Shown piece by piece: positions 6,905 through 14,185 of a stretch of 21,557 bases of DNA; the first letter of the stretch is position 1; the number at the start of each line of letters is the position of its first letter. Below the pieces are notes generated by a model. It saw only the letters and a program-made list of their open reading frames with translations, searched no databases and was not told where the DNA came from. Made by a program: the position numbers and the translations under genes. The DNA comes from UBA5905 sp964609975 (lineage in GTDB: Bacteria; Bacillota; Clostridia; Oscillospirales; Acutalibacteraceae): positions 1 to 21,557 of the forward strand of contig CAZSTR010000028.1 of assembly GCA_964609975.1 (NCBI GenBank), given 5' to 3'.

Positions 6905-7492
6905 TTATAGCTTGATAACCAGCTGTGAGCCGCCGCGGCGCAGGTTCACCTCGCCGGTGAGCACCGCCAGGTCGGCGCGATACAGCAACGCCGGATTTTG
7001 CAAAAAATGCTCCCGTATCTGGTCGGCCTGCCATTCGTCCGCCACCCGCAGCAGAACCGAGAAAATCGTCTTTCCGCCATCCATCACGGCGCAGGTCACC
7101 AGACAGCCGCCATCGGCCAGCTTTTCCACCGTGACCGGGTTGTCCGCCTCAGTGCGCCGTCGGCGCAGCAGCTCCAACGCCGCCTTGGCGGAGCGCTCCC
7201 GCAGGGTATAGGGAATTCGCACCGACAGCGCCTCGGCGATTTGGCCACCGGTGACAGTGGTGGCGATGCGATGGTCCTCCCCCTCCACCAAATGCTGCAA
7301 GCGGAGCAAATCCTCGATGGCGTTTTCGATGTCGAAATAGTTGGCCATGCTGTTGCCGACGAGAATATCGGTCACATCGGCGCGAGCCATGGGCTGTTGC
7401 ACGGTGTGCAGCATATAACACAGAAGAATCTTGATTTCCTCTGTGGAACGCAGGCCGCCCGGCTCTACACCGGCGGAAAAAGCGTCAAACAT
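6905..7492 (-). CDS. DUF4364 family protein, probable winged-helix regulator
   Basis: The 195-residue product carries the DUF4364 signature: GLRSTEEIKILLCYMLHTV at residues 13-31, then a helix-turn-helix-like stretch with NYFDIENAIEDLLRLQHLVE at 52-71. The N-terminal 85 residues look like a winged helix; the C-terminal half is beta-rich and may bind a ligand or mediate dimerisation. Such proteins are widespread in Clostridia and their targets are unknown. GGGAGG lies about 7 bases upstream of the ATG at 7492. It leads the run with trmB and ltaE. A hairpin with a short T tract ends only 22 bases before its start codon, which leaves little room for a separate promoter. Confidence 0.85.
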   Translation of the reverse strand: MFDAFSAGVEPGGLRSTEEIKILLCYMLHTVQQPMARADVTDILVGNSMANYFDIENAIEDLLRLQHLVEGEDHRIATTVTGGQIAEALSVRIPYTLRERSAKAALELLRRRRTEADNPVTVEKLADGGCLVTCAVMDGGKTIFSVLLRVADEWQADQIREHFLQNPALLYRADLAVLTGEVNLRRGGSQLVIKL

Positions 7493-7514
7493 AGAGCTTT
7501 CCTCCCTCGATATA

Positions 7515-7556
7515 CAAAAGCGCTCCCGCTCTCGAAGCTCCCTCCGAGAGCGGGAG
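7515..7556 (-). terminator. Terminator-like hairpin between dapB and the DUF4364 gene
   Basis: CTCCCGCTCTCG (7523-7534) pairs perfectly with CGAGAGCGGGAG (7545-7556) around a 10-base loop. On the minus strand it is followed by CGCTTTTGTATA, so the T tract is only four bases and is offset from the stem. It starts 10 bases after the dapB stop. It may be a partial terminator with read-through into DUF4364. Confidence 0.7.
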
Positions 7557-7565
7557 GCAAAACGG

Positions 7566-8312
7566 TCAAAGTGTCAACAAATCGTCCATGGTATACAACC
7601 CGGCGGACTTTCCTTGCAAAAACGCGGCGGCGCGCAACGCTCCGACGGCGAAAATATCTCTGGACTGCGCCCGATGGGTCAGAGTAAGCACTTCGTCACC
7701 CCCGGCGAAAATCACCTGATGCTCACCGACAACATTTCCACCCCGCAAGGAGGAAATGCCTATTTCCTCCGGGCCCCGCTTTTGCCGCCGGTCATGGCGG
7801 TCATATACATAATGGGCGGGGTGGCTCAGCCCCTCCCGCGCGGCCTGCGCTAGCATGAGCGCCGTGCCGGAGGGAGCATCCAGCTTGCGATTATGGTGCA
7901 TTTCCAAAATCTCGATGTCGAAGCTGTCCCCCAAAAGGGTGGCTGCCTTTTTCGTCAGCGCGGTGAGCACCGCCACGCCGAAACTCATGTTCCCGGAAAA
8001 AAAGAGGGGAAACTCCGCGGCCGCGGCATGAACAGCGGCCAACTGCTCCTCGTTCAGCCCGGTGGTAGCAATGACCGCCGGGATATTGCGGGAGCGAGCC
8101 AGGCTCAGCGTGCTTTCCAAGGCGCTCACATGGGAAAAGTCGATGACCACATCGGCCTTTTCCGTCACCTGCTCCGGGGAGGAAGCCACCGGAAAATCCG
8201 CTCCACAAGGCTGTATATCCAGCCCGGCAACGATGCGATGTCCCTCCCGCTGGGCGGCGGCGGTCAACGCCCGCCCCATATAGCCGGAGCATCCGCAAAG
8301 CAAAATATCCAT
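7566..8312 (-). CDS. dapB: 4-hydroxy-tetrahydrodipicolinate reductase DapB
   Basis: DapB reduces the DapA product to tetrahydrodipicolinate using NAD(P)H, on the way to diaminopimelate and lysine. The 248-residue product has the Rossmann-type GCSGYMGR at residues 7-14, VIDFSHV at 56-62, the ATTGL loop at 82-86, and the catalytic/substrate block EMHHNRKLDAPSGTA at 137-151 with His139/His140 and Lys143. The length equals the family norm. GAGGAGG precedes the ATG at 8312, and only 11 bases separate it from dapA, so translation is tightly linked. It ends in front of a hairpin. Together with asd and dapA it forms a three-step module; dapF, dapL or lysA are not in view. Confidence 0.97.
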   Translation of the reverse strand: MDILLCGCSGYMGRALTAAAQREGHRIVAGLDIQPCGADFPVASSPEQVTEKADVVIDFSHVSALESTLSLARSRNIPAVIATTGLNEEQLAAVHAAAAEFPLFFSGNMSFGVAVLTALTKKAATLLGDSFDIEILEMHHNRKLDAPSGTALMLAQAAREGLSHPAHYVYDRHDRRQKRGPEEIGISSLRGGNVVGEHQVIFAGGDEVLTLTHRAQSRDIFAVGALRAAAFLQGKSAGLYTMDDLLTL

Positions 8313-8323
8313 TCTGCGCCTCC

Positions 8324-9214
8324 TCAGGGAATGAGATGATGGGCGCGCAGAGCCTTTTCCAGCCGCGCCAGTGTTTTTTCATCGGTGGGACACAGGGGCA
8401 GACGACATTCGCCCACCCCCATCCCCATCAGGTTCATGGCGGCCTTTGCCGGGATGGGGTTCACATCGGCAAACAGCGCACCGATAAGGTCGATATACTC
8501 CAGCTGAAGCCGGCGGCTTCCCTCGATGTCTCCGTCGAACCATTTCTGGCAAATTTCGTGGGTCGGGCGCGGCGCCACATTGGCCAGCGCCGAAATGACA
8601 CCCTTTCCGCCCAGGGACAGAATGGGCACAATCTGGTCGTCGTTTCCGGAATAAATCGGCAAATCGCAAGCAGCGGCGATGGCCGCCACAGAGGACAGGT
8701 CTCCGTTGGCCTGCTTCAGCCCAACCACATTGTCGATGGTGTTATACAGCGTTACCGCCGTTTCCGGCTGAATGTTCACGCCGGTGCGGGAGGGAACATT
8801 ATACAAAATCATCGGCAAATCGGTGGCCGAGGCTACGCGGGTATAATGGGCAATCAGCCCCCGCTGGGATGTCTTGTTATAATAGGGGGTCACCAACAGC
8901 AGGCCATCCGCCCCCATGCGCTGTGCCACCCGGCACATATCAATGCAATGGGCCGTATCGTTGGAGCCGGTGCCGGCGATAACCGGGATTCGGCCGGCCG
9001 CCCGATCGATGGCCACCCGCAGAGCCTCCAGATGCTCCGGCGAGGAGAGGGTCGGCGCCTCCCCTGTGGTGCAACAGACGAATAGGGCATCTGTGCCGTT
9101 TTGAATATGCCAATCCACCAGCTCGGACAGTTTGTCATAGTTGACACTGCCGTCCGGATGCATGGGGGTGATCAGCGCCACACCGGAGCCGGTGAACAAA
9201 ATCTGTTTTTCCAT
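8324..9214 (-). CDS. dapA: 4-hydroxy-tetrahydrodipicolinate synthase DapA
   Basis: DapA condenses pyruvate with aspartate semialdehyde, the first committed step toward diaminopimelate. The 296-residue TIM-barrel protein carries TTGEAPTLS at residues 49-57 (the Thr pair that helps proton relay), LYNVPSRTG at 137-145 with catalytic Tyr138 and substrate-binding Arg143, and GLKQANG at 165-171 with Schiff-base Lys167. Family members usually read GIKEA at that site; GLKQA is a mild variant. The ATG at 9214 has a weaker purine-rich site (GGAAAGG) than its neighbours. It lies between asd (96 bases upstream) and dapB (11 bases downstream). Confidence 0.97.
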   Translation of the reverse strand: MEKQILFTGSGVALITPMHPDGSVNYDKLSELVDWHIQNGTDALFVCCTTGEAPTLSSPEHLEALRVAIDRAAGRIPVIAGTGSNDTAHCIDMCRVAQRMGADGLLLVTPYYNKTSQRGLIAHYTRVASATDLPMILYNVPSRTGVNIQPETAVTLYNTIDNVVGLKQANGDLSSVAAIAAACDLPIYSGNDDQIVPILSLGGKGVISALANVAPRPTHEICQKWFDGDIEGSRRLQLEYIDLIGALFADVNPIPAKAAMNLMGMGVGECRLPLCPTDEKTLARLEKALRAHHLIP

Positions 9215-9246
9215 GGAAAAACCGCCTTTCCGCCTATGATTTTTCT

Positions 9247-9264
9247 GCGCTCTCGGGTGAGCGC
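9247..9264 (-). other. Intercistronic hairpin between asd and dapA
   Basis: GCGCTC and GAGCGC pair around a 6-base loop in the 96-base gap between asd and dapA. On the minus strand the following bases are AGAAAAATC, so there is no T tract and it is unlikely to terminate. The same gap contains a direct repeat TGCCGGAG-TA-TGCCGGAG at about 9290-9307. It may mark RNA processing or stability. Confidence 0.35.
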
Positions 9265-9310
9265 AACTGTTTTATAGGTATGTTCGGTGTGCCGGAGTAT
9301 GCCGGAGCGG

Positions 9311-10390
9311 TCAATCCATATATCCGTCCGCGCATAGAAGCTCCGCCAGCAGAACAGCGCCGCCGGCCGCACCCCGCAGGGTGTTATGGGACAGCCCGAC
9401 GAATTTATAATCGTATTGGCTGTCCTCCCGCAAACGGCCGAGAGAAACGGCCATGCCGCCCTCCAGCGACCGATGCAGCCGGGTTTGGGGCTGATCCGGC
9501 TCCTCAAAATAATGCAGGAACTGGCAGGGGGCCGAGGGAAGCTGCAGCTCCTGGGGACGGCCGGAGAAGCTCCGCCATTTTTCGATGATTTGTTCCTTCG
9601 TCGGCTTTCGATCGAAGCGGACGAACACTGCCGCGAAATGGCCGTTGCTCACCGGCACCCGCAGACACTGGGCGGTGAAGGCCGGGCTGGCGGCGGGCAC
9701 AATCTGCTCACCCTCCAGCTTACCCCAGATTTTCAGCGGCTCCTGCTCGGATTTTTCCTCCTCGCCGCCGATATAGGGAATCACATTGTCCACCATCTCC
9801 GGCCAGCGCTCGAAGGTCTTTCCGGCGCCGGAAATGGCCTGATAGGTGCACACAAGCACATCCCGCACGCCAAACTCATCCAGCGGGAATAGGGCGGGCA
9901 CATAGCTTTGCAGGGAGCAGTTGGATTTCACCGCAATGAAGCCCCGCTTCGTGCCCAGCCGCTTTCTCTGGGCGGGGATGATTTGCTCATGCTGCCAGTT
10001 CAGCTCCGGGATGATCATGGGGACATCGGGGGTGGTGCGGTTGGCGCTGTTGTTGGAGACCACCGGGCACTCGGCCTTGGCATAGGCCTCCTCCAGCGCA
10101 CGAATTTCGTCCTTCTTCATATCCACCGCGCAGAACACAAAATCCACCAGCGCGGCCACCTCCTCCACCTGGGAGGCATCCAGCACCGGCATCTTTTTCA
10201 CATTTTCCGGCATAGGAATATCCAGCGCCCAGCGCCCGGCGACGGCTTCCTCATAGGTTTTTCCGGCGGAACGGGGACTGGCGGCGAGAGCTGTCACCCG
10301 GAACCACGGGTGCTTCTCCAACAGCGTCAAAAACCGCTGACCGACCATACCGGTACAGCCAACCACACCTACACGATACTCTTTTTTCAT
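9311..10390 (-). CDS. asd: Aspartate-semialdehyde dehydrogenase
   Basis: Asd reduces aspartyl phosphate to aspartate semialdehyde with NADPH, the branch point feeding lysine/diaminopimelate, threonine and methionine. The 359-residue product has the NADP-binding GCTGMVGQRF at residues 11-20, SNNSANR at 112-118, the catalytic cysteine Cys158 in VKSNCSLQ, and AISGAGK in the substrate half. The length and the SNNSANR/KSNCSLQ wording place it with the archaeal/fungal-like ASADH branch seen in many Clostridia, rather than the E. coli type. The ATG at 10390 has GAGGAGAGG about 6-9 bases upstream; the longer frame runs into the divergent promoter region. It heads asd-dapA-dapB. No lysine riboswitch is visible in its short leader. 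Confidence 0.96.
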   Translation of the reverse strand: MKKEYRVGVVGCTGMVGQRFLTLLEKHPWFRVTALAASPRSAGKTYEEAVAGRWALDIPMPENVKKMPVLDASQVEEVAALVDFVFCAVDMKKDEIRALEEAYAKAECPVVSNNSANRTTPDVPMIIPELNWQHEQIIPAQRKRLGTKRGFIAVKSNCSLQSYVPALFPLDEFGVRDVLVCTYQAISGAGKTFERWPEMVDNVIPYIGGEEEKSEQEPLKIWGKLEGEQIVPAASPAFTAQCLRVPVSNGHFAAVFVRFDRKPTKEQIIEKWRSFSGRPQELQLPSAPCQFLHYFEEPDQPQTRLHRSLEGGMAVSLGRLREDSQYDYKFVGLSHNTLRGAAGGAVLLAELLCADGYMD

Positions 10391-10430
10391 GCGTTTCCTC
10401 TCCTCACTGGGGCGGTTGGCAAAAAAGCCA

Positions 10431-10459
10431 TTGAAAAACCGTCCGATTTGATATATAAT
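10431..10459 (+). promoter_or_regulatory. SigA-type promoter for queA, in the divergent asd-queA region
   Basis: TTGAAA (10431-10436) and TATAAT (10454-10459) are separated by exactly 17 bases, and transcription would start near 10466. The -10 region (ATATATAATA) also reads TATTAT on the minus strand and could serve asd, but no good -35 box exists there, so the asd promoter is uncertain. Confidence 0.8.
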
Positions 10460-10472
10460 AAACCGGATGCCA

Positions 10473-10529
10473 CGGCGAAACGCCGGGGACGCGTCTATTT
10501 GCACCCTATTTTATCACCGAACATGGGTG
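10473..10529 (+). promoter_or_regulatory. Two hairpins in the queA leader
   Basis: The roughly 105-base queA leader contains a perfect CGGCG-AAA-CGCCG hairpin (10473-10485) and a longer GCACCC / GGGTGC stem (about 10501-10530) with an 18-base loop. Neither is followed by a T run and the sequence does not fit a preQ1 riboswitch as I know its classes. They may only affect RNA stability. Confidence 0.4.
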
Positions 10530-10572
10530 CTTGTCAACCGACATCGTCAAGAAAGACAGGAGTTATTTGGAT

Positions 10573-11598
10573 ATGCGCAGACAGGACTTTTTTTATGAGC
10601 TTCCGGAGGAGCTGATTGCTCAAAAGCCGTTAGAGCCGCGGGACTCCTCGCGACTGCTGGCACTGGACAAGGAAACCGGCGTATGGCAGGACGGCTATTT
10701 TCGGGACATCCTCTCATTCTTGCGGCCGGGAGACTGTCTTGTGATGAATGACAGCCGGGTGCTTCCGGCGCGCATTTTGGGACAGCGGGCGGCCACAGGA
10801 GCACACGTGGAGCTGTTGCTTTTGACCCCGAAGGGGGAGGATTGCTGGGAGGTGCTGGCCGGCCCCGGCCGGCGGGCGAAGCCCGGCGATGAGCTGGTTT
10901 TCGGCGACGGACTTCTGCGGGCGCAGGTGCTGGAGATTCTGGAGGGCGGAAACCGGCTGGTGAAATTCCTGTATGAGGGGAGCTTCTATGCCGTGCTGGA
11001 TCAAGTCGGCCAAATGCCCCTTCCGCCCTATATTCACGAAACGCTGGAGGATCGGGAACGGTATCAGACGGTCTATTCCCGCGAGCTGGGCAGCGCCGCC
11101 GCCCCCACGGCGGGTCTGCATTTCACGCCGGAGCTGCTGGAGCAGGTGCGGGCTATGGGGGTGGAAACCGCCTTTGTGACGCTTCATGTGGGGCTGGGCA
11201 CCTTCCGCCCCGTAAAGGAGGTCGAAATCACCGCCCACAAAATGCATTCCGAGCACTATGAGCTGAGCGCTCAGGCGGCGGACACCATCAACCGCACCCG
11301 CCAGCGGGGCGGCCGGGTCATCGCCGTGGGCACCACCAGCTGCCGCACGCTGGAAAGCGTGGGGCTGACCAACGGCCAGGTGGAGCCGGGCGAGGGCTGG
11401 ACGGATATATTCATCTATCCCAGCTATCGCTTTCAGGTGCTGGACGGGCTTATCACCAACTTCCATCTGCCGGAGAGCACCCTAATTATGCTAGTCAGCG
11501 CTCTGGCCGGCTATGACCACACTATGGCCGCCTATCACCACGCGGTGGAGGAAAAATACCGCTTTTTCTCCTTTGGAGATGCGATGCTCATCCTATGA
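10573..11598 (+). CDS. queA: S-adenosylmethionine:tRNA ribosyltransferase-isomerase QueA
   Basis: QueA transfers and isomerises the ribose of SAM onto preQ1 in the wobble position of tRNA, making epoxyqueuosine. The 341-residue product begins with the family's FFYELPEELIAQKPLEPRDSSRLL-type segment and includes VMNDSRVLPARILG, GQMPLPPYI, ERYQTVYS, AAPTAGLHFT, HVGLGTFRPV, a VGTTSCRTLES block, and ITNFHLPESTL near the C-terminus, all characteristic of QueA in the right order. The length is normal (about 340-350). The ATG at 10573 has AGGAG 10 bases upstream; an upstream TTG at 10531 lacks a site. It has its own promoter and ends before a short terminator. tgt follows after one intervening gene. 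Confidence 0.97.
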   Translation: MRRQDFFYELPEELIAQKPLEPRDSSRLLALDKETGVWQDGYFRDILSFLRPGDCLVMNDSRVLPARILGQRAATGAHVELLLLTPKGEDCWEVLAGPGRRAKPGDELVFGDGLLRAQVLEILEGGNRLVKFLYEGSFYAVLDQVGQMPLPPYIHETLEDRERYQTVYSRELGSAAAPTAGLHFTPELLEQVRAMGVETAFVTLHVGLGTFRPVKEVEITAHKMHSEHYELSAQAADTINRTRQRGGRVIAVGTTSCRTLESVGLTNGQVEPGEGWTDIFIYPSYRFQVLDGLITNFHLPESTLIMLVSALAGYDHTMAAYHHAVEEKYRFFSFGDAMLIL

Positions 11599-11660
11599 GG
11601 AACGAGCAGGCAAATACATACGCTTTCGTTTCGTAAGTGCTCTTTCTTGTCGCAACAGAT

Positions 11661-11684
11661 GCGCAAGCGAAATTTGCGCTTTTT
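11661..11684 (+). terminator. Short terminator after queA
   Basis: GCGCAA and TTGCGC form a 6-base stem with a 7-base loop, followed directly by TTTTT (11680-11684). The stem is short but GC-rich at its base. It sits between queA and the lipoprotein gene and probably reduces read-through to the tgt part of the cluster. Confidence 0.65.
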
Positions 11685-11717
11685 GGATATAGGAAACAAA
11701 GTTAGGGGGAGATTTGA

Positions 11718-12404
11718 ATGAAAAAAGCAAGATGTCTATGCCTGATGCTAGCGCTATGCATCCTGTGCGGCTGTGCGGCGGGCGGCGTCGAAGAGTCCTC
11801 GGCGCCGGTGAGCACCACGACCACCAAAGCATCCACCACGACCACAACCACCACAAAAGCTGTGCCGGTAGACGGACAGCCAGCGGCGGAAGCCACCTAT
11901 ATTCAGGGGATTTTGGTGGTCAACAAAACCTATGGTCTGCCGGCGGACTATGCGCCGGGTGTGGACCCGGAGGCTCAGCAGGCCATGAACGAGCTGCTGG
12001 CAGCGGCCAAAAAGGACGGAAAAAATCTGTGGGTGCAGTCGGCCTACCGTAGCTATACCCATCAGAAAAGTCTGTATGAGCGCTATTGTCAGCGGGACGG
12101 ACAGGCGGCCGCCGACCGCTATTCCGCCCGCCCCGGCCATTCGGAGCACCAAAGCGGGTTGGCCTTCGATTTCAACACCATTGATATGCGCTTCGCCCCC
12201 ACCCCGGAATGTGCCTGGCTGAAGGAAAATTGCTGGAAATACGGCTTCATCATTCGCTATGCGGAGGACAAGGAGGAAATCACCGGCTATAAATACGAGC
12301 CATGGCACGTGCGCTATTTGGGAAAGGACATCGCCAAAAGCGTGTATGAAAGCGGCCTTTGCCTGGAGGAATATCTGGGCATCACCTCCAAATATGCAGA
12401 TTGA
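11718..12404 (+). CDS. VanY-type D,D-carboxypeptidase lipoprotein (peptidase M15)
   Basis: The 228-residue product starts with a lipoprotein signal: a positive N-terminus, a hydrophobic core and lipobox LCGC ending at Cys19. A Thr-rich linker follows (residues about 33-47, nearly all Thr with two Lys), then a M15B catalytic domain from about residue 60. Zinc-site motifs are SEHQSGLAFD at 142-151 (His144 and Asp151) and EPWH at 194-197 (Glu194 general base, His197 ligand). Relatives trim the terminal D-Ala from peptidoglycan pentapeptides. The ATG at 11718 has GGGGGAG about 6 bases upstream. It stands between queA and tgt, an unusual place for a wall enzyme. Nothing here (no vanH/A/X) suggests glycopeptide resistance; a housekeeping wall role is more likely. 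Confidence 0.92.
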   Translation: MKKARCLCLMLALCILCGCAAGGVEESSAPVSTTTTKASTTTTTTTKAVPVDGQPAAEATYIQGILVVNKTYGLPADYAPGVDPEAQQAMNELLAAAKKDGKNLWVQSAYRSYTHQKSLYERYCQRDGQAAADRYSARPGHSEHQSGLAFDFNTIDMRFAPTPECAWLKENCWKYGFIIRYAEDKEEITGYKYEPWHVRYLGKDIAKSVYESGLCLEEYLGITSKYAD

Positions 12405-12413
12405 CGAAGGAGA

Positions 12414-13556
12414 ATGGACAACAAAATGATGACAGTTGTGAAAACAGAAGGGGCGGCGCGGCGCGGCGTCTTTGAAACCCCCCACGGCACGGTGCAAACG
12501 CCGGCCTTCATGAATGTGGCCACCTGTGGCGCCATCAAGGGAGGCGTATCCGCCTTCGATTTGAAGGAGCTGCATTGCCAGGTGATGCTGTGTAACACCT
12601 ATCACCTTCATGTGCGACCCGGCGACGATTTGGTATATCGCATGGGCGGACTGCACCGGTTCACCGGCTGGGACGGGCCGATTCTCACGGACAGCGGCGG
12701 GTTTCAGGTATTTTCGCTGGCCAGTCTGCGAAAAATCCGGGAGGAGGGCGTACATTTTTCCTCTCATATCGACGGAAAAAAGCTGTTCATCGGCCCGGAG
12801 GAAAGCATGCAAATTCAGTCCCATCTGGGTTCGACGATTGCCATGGCCTTTGACGAATGTGTGGAAAACCCGGCAAAATATGACTATGCCCGCCAGTCCT
12901 GCGCCCGCACGGTGCGCTGGCTGAAGCGCTGCAAGGCAGAGATGGCGCGGCTCAACGCCCTGCCGGACACCGTCAACCCCCATCAGATGCTTTTCGGCAT
13001 CAACCAGGGTTGCACCTTTGAGGATTTGCGGGTGGAGCATATGCAGGAAATCGCGGAGCTGGGGCTGGATGGCTATGCCATCGGCGGGCTGGCGGTCGGC
13101 GAGCCGGCCGAGGAGATGTATCGCATCATCGAGGCGGTGGAGCCGCATATGCCGAAGGACAAAATTCGCTATCTCATGGGCGTGGGCACACCGGAAAACA
13201 TTTTGGAGGCGGTGCACCGGGGCGTGGATTTGTTCGACTGCGTGATGCCCTCCCGCAATGCCCGCCACGGCCATATTTTCACCTGGCAGGGACATCGCAA
13301 CCTCATCAACAACAAATACGCCGAGGATTCCCGTCCGCTGGACGAGGAATGTGACTGCCCGGTTTGTCGGCGCTTTTCCCGCAGCTATATCCGCCATCTG
13401 CTGAAGGTGAACGAAATGCTGGGAATGCGGCTGACGGTGATGCACAATCTGTATTTCTATAACACCCTGATGGAGCGCATTCGTGCCGCTCTAGATGAAG
13501 GAGGCTTCGAGAACTTCTATCAGCGGTATCGCGGGGTGCTGGATCGGCGCATTTGA
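12414..13556 (+). CDS. tgt: tRNA-guanine transglycosylase Tgt
   Basis: Tgt swaps guanine 34 of GUN-anticodon tRNAs for preQ1, the step before QueA. With the ATG at 12414 the product has 380 residues. Landmarks are ETPHGTVQTPAFM (21-33), DSGGFQVFSL (93-102) with catalytic Asp93, GGLAVGE (224-230), nucleophile Asp275 in LFDCVMPSRNARHGH, and the zinc site Cys313, Cys315, Cys318 and His344. The usual GIVQGG is GINQGC (195-200) here. The start is uncertain: GGAG ends only one base before ATG 12414, whereas ATG 12426 lies 13 bases after it. It begins 9 bases past the VanY-like gene, so the two are cotranscribed. Confidence 0.95.
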   Translation: MDNKMMTVVKTEGAARRGVFETPHGTVQTPAFMNVATCGAIKGGVSAFDLKELHCQVMLCNTYHLHVRPGDDLVYRMGGLHRFTGWDGPILTDSGGFQVFSLASLRKIREEGVHFSSHIDGKKLFIGPEESMQIQSHLGSTIAMAFDECVENPAKYDYARQSCARTVRWLKRCKAEMARLNALPDTVNPHQMLFGINQGCTFEDLRVEHMQEIAELGLDGYAIGGLAVGEPAEEMYRIIEAVEPHMPKDKIRYLMGVGTPENILEAVHRGVDLFDCVMPSRNARHGHIFTWQGHRNLINNKYAEDSRPLDEECDCPVCRRFSRSYIRHLLKVNEMLGMRLTVMHNLYFYNTLMERIRAALDEGGFENFYQRYRGVLDRRI

Positions 13557-13616
13557 CGAAAAGGCCCGGCGAAAGATGGCTAAATTGTAAATTTTCAGTT
13601 TTTTTGCGGTTTGCAG

Positions 13617-13645
13617 TTGCAACCGGGCTGTTCTTTCGATATAAT
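13617..13645 (+). promoter_or_regulatory. SigA-type promoter for yajC with an inverted repeat on its -35 box
   Basis: TTGCAA (13617-13622) and TATAAT (13640-13645) are 17 bases apart. The -35 box is the right arm of an inverted repeat, GGTTTGCA-GT-TGCAACC with one extra T (about 13609-13624), which could be a repressor site. The 145-base tgt-yajC gap has no clear terminator. Confidence 0.75.
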
Positions 13646-13701
13646 AAGGTTGTTGTGCCGCAAAAATGGCACCGCAGTATAATTTAAGGAGCAATGAAAA
13701 C

Positions 13702-14094
13702 ATGAACTTTTTTGCAAACGCTCTGCGGCTGGCGGATACGGCCGCGACCACCACGGCGGCGACCCCCCAGGAAGGCGGCTGGGCGGCGACTCTGATTTCG
13801 CTGTTGCCCTTCGCACTGATCATTCTGGTGTTCTATTTCATGCTGATCCGTCCCCAGAAAAAGCGCCAGAAGGAAGAACAACAAATGCGCAACAGCCTGC
13901 GGGTGGGCGACGAGCTGGTGACCATCGGCGGCATCTGCGGCCGGGTTGTCAACATCAAGGACGACACCATCACCATCGAATCCGGCTCCGACCGGACGAA
14001 GATCGTGTTCCAGAAGGCGGCGATTCAGACGGTTCTGACAAAGCACGACGATCCGGCGCCGGAGGATGACGACGATGATGACGATGACATCTGA
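13702..14094 (+). CDS. yajC: Preprotein translocase subunit YajC
   Basis: YajC is a small membrane protein associated with SecDF at the Sec translocon. The 130-residue product has a short Ala/Thr-rich extracytoplasmic N-terminus, one membrane segment at about 29-49, then the family signature FYFMLIRPQKKRQKEEQQM (44-62) and a small beta domain with LRVGDELVTIGGICGRV. It ends in an extreme acidic tail with eight consecutive Asp before a final Ile. The ATG at 13702 has AAGGAG 10 bases upstream; a nearer ATG is out of frame and stops at once. The gene follows tgt, as in many bacteria (queA-tgt-yajC), but secD/secF do not follow. Instead a TIGR04086 gene comes next, a common clostridial arrangement. 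Confidence 0.95.
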   Translation: MNFFANALRLADTAATTTAATPQEGGWAATLISLLPFALIILVFYFMLIRPQKKRQKEEQQMRNSLRVGDELVTIGGICGRVVNIKDDTITIESGSDRTKIVFQKAAIQTVLTKHDDPAPEDDDDDDDDI

Positions 14095-14185
14095 GCGGTG
14101 AGCCTCAACCAAATACGGTTCTAAACGCCCCGCTCGCCGCATAAGGTTTCAATGACAGAAAAGCGGAGAACGGGGAGGCACAAGC

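Noticed and set aside
10391..10572. Lysine riboswitch before asd or preQ1 riboswitch before queA
   Set aside because: The leaders are too short for a lysine riboswitch, and the queA leader lacks the expected preQ1 pairing and A-rich tail.
11599..11640. Possible sigma-E -10 box CATACGCT upstream of the VanY-like gene
   Set aside because: No acceptable -35 sequence exists 14-15 bases upstream and the terminator lies between it and the gene.
11800..11865. Repetitive ACC/ACA/ACG tract considered as a simple-sequence repeat
   Set aside because: It is in frame and encodes the Thr linker of the lipoprotein with mixed codons, so it is coding rather than a slippage-prone tandem repeat.
11754..13445. 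563-codon minus-strand frame opposite the VanY-like gene and tgt
   Set aside because: It spans two well-identified genes and their gap; long antisense frames are expected in GC-rich DNA.
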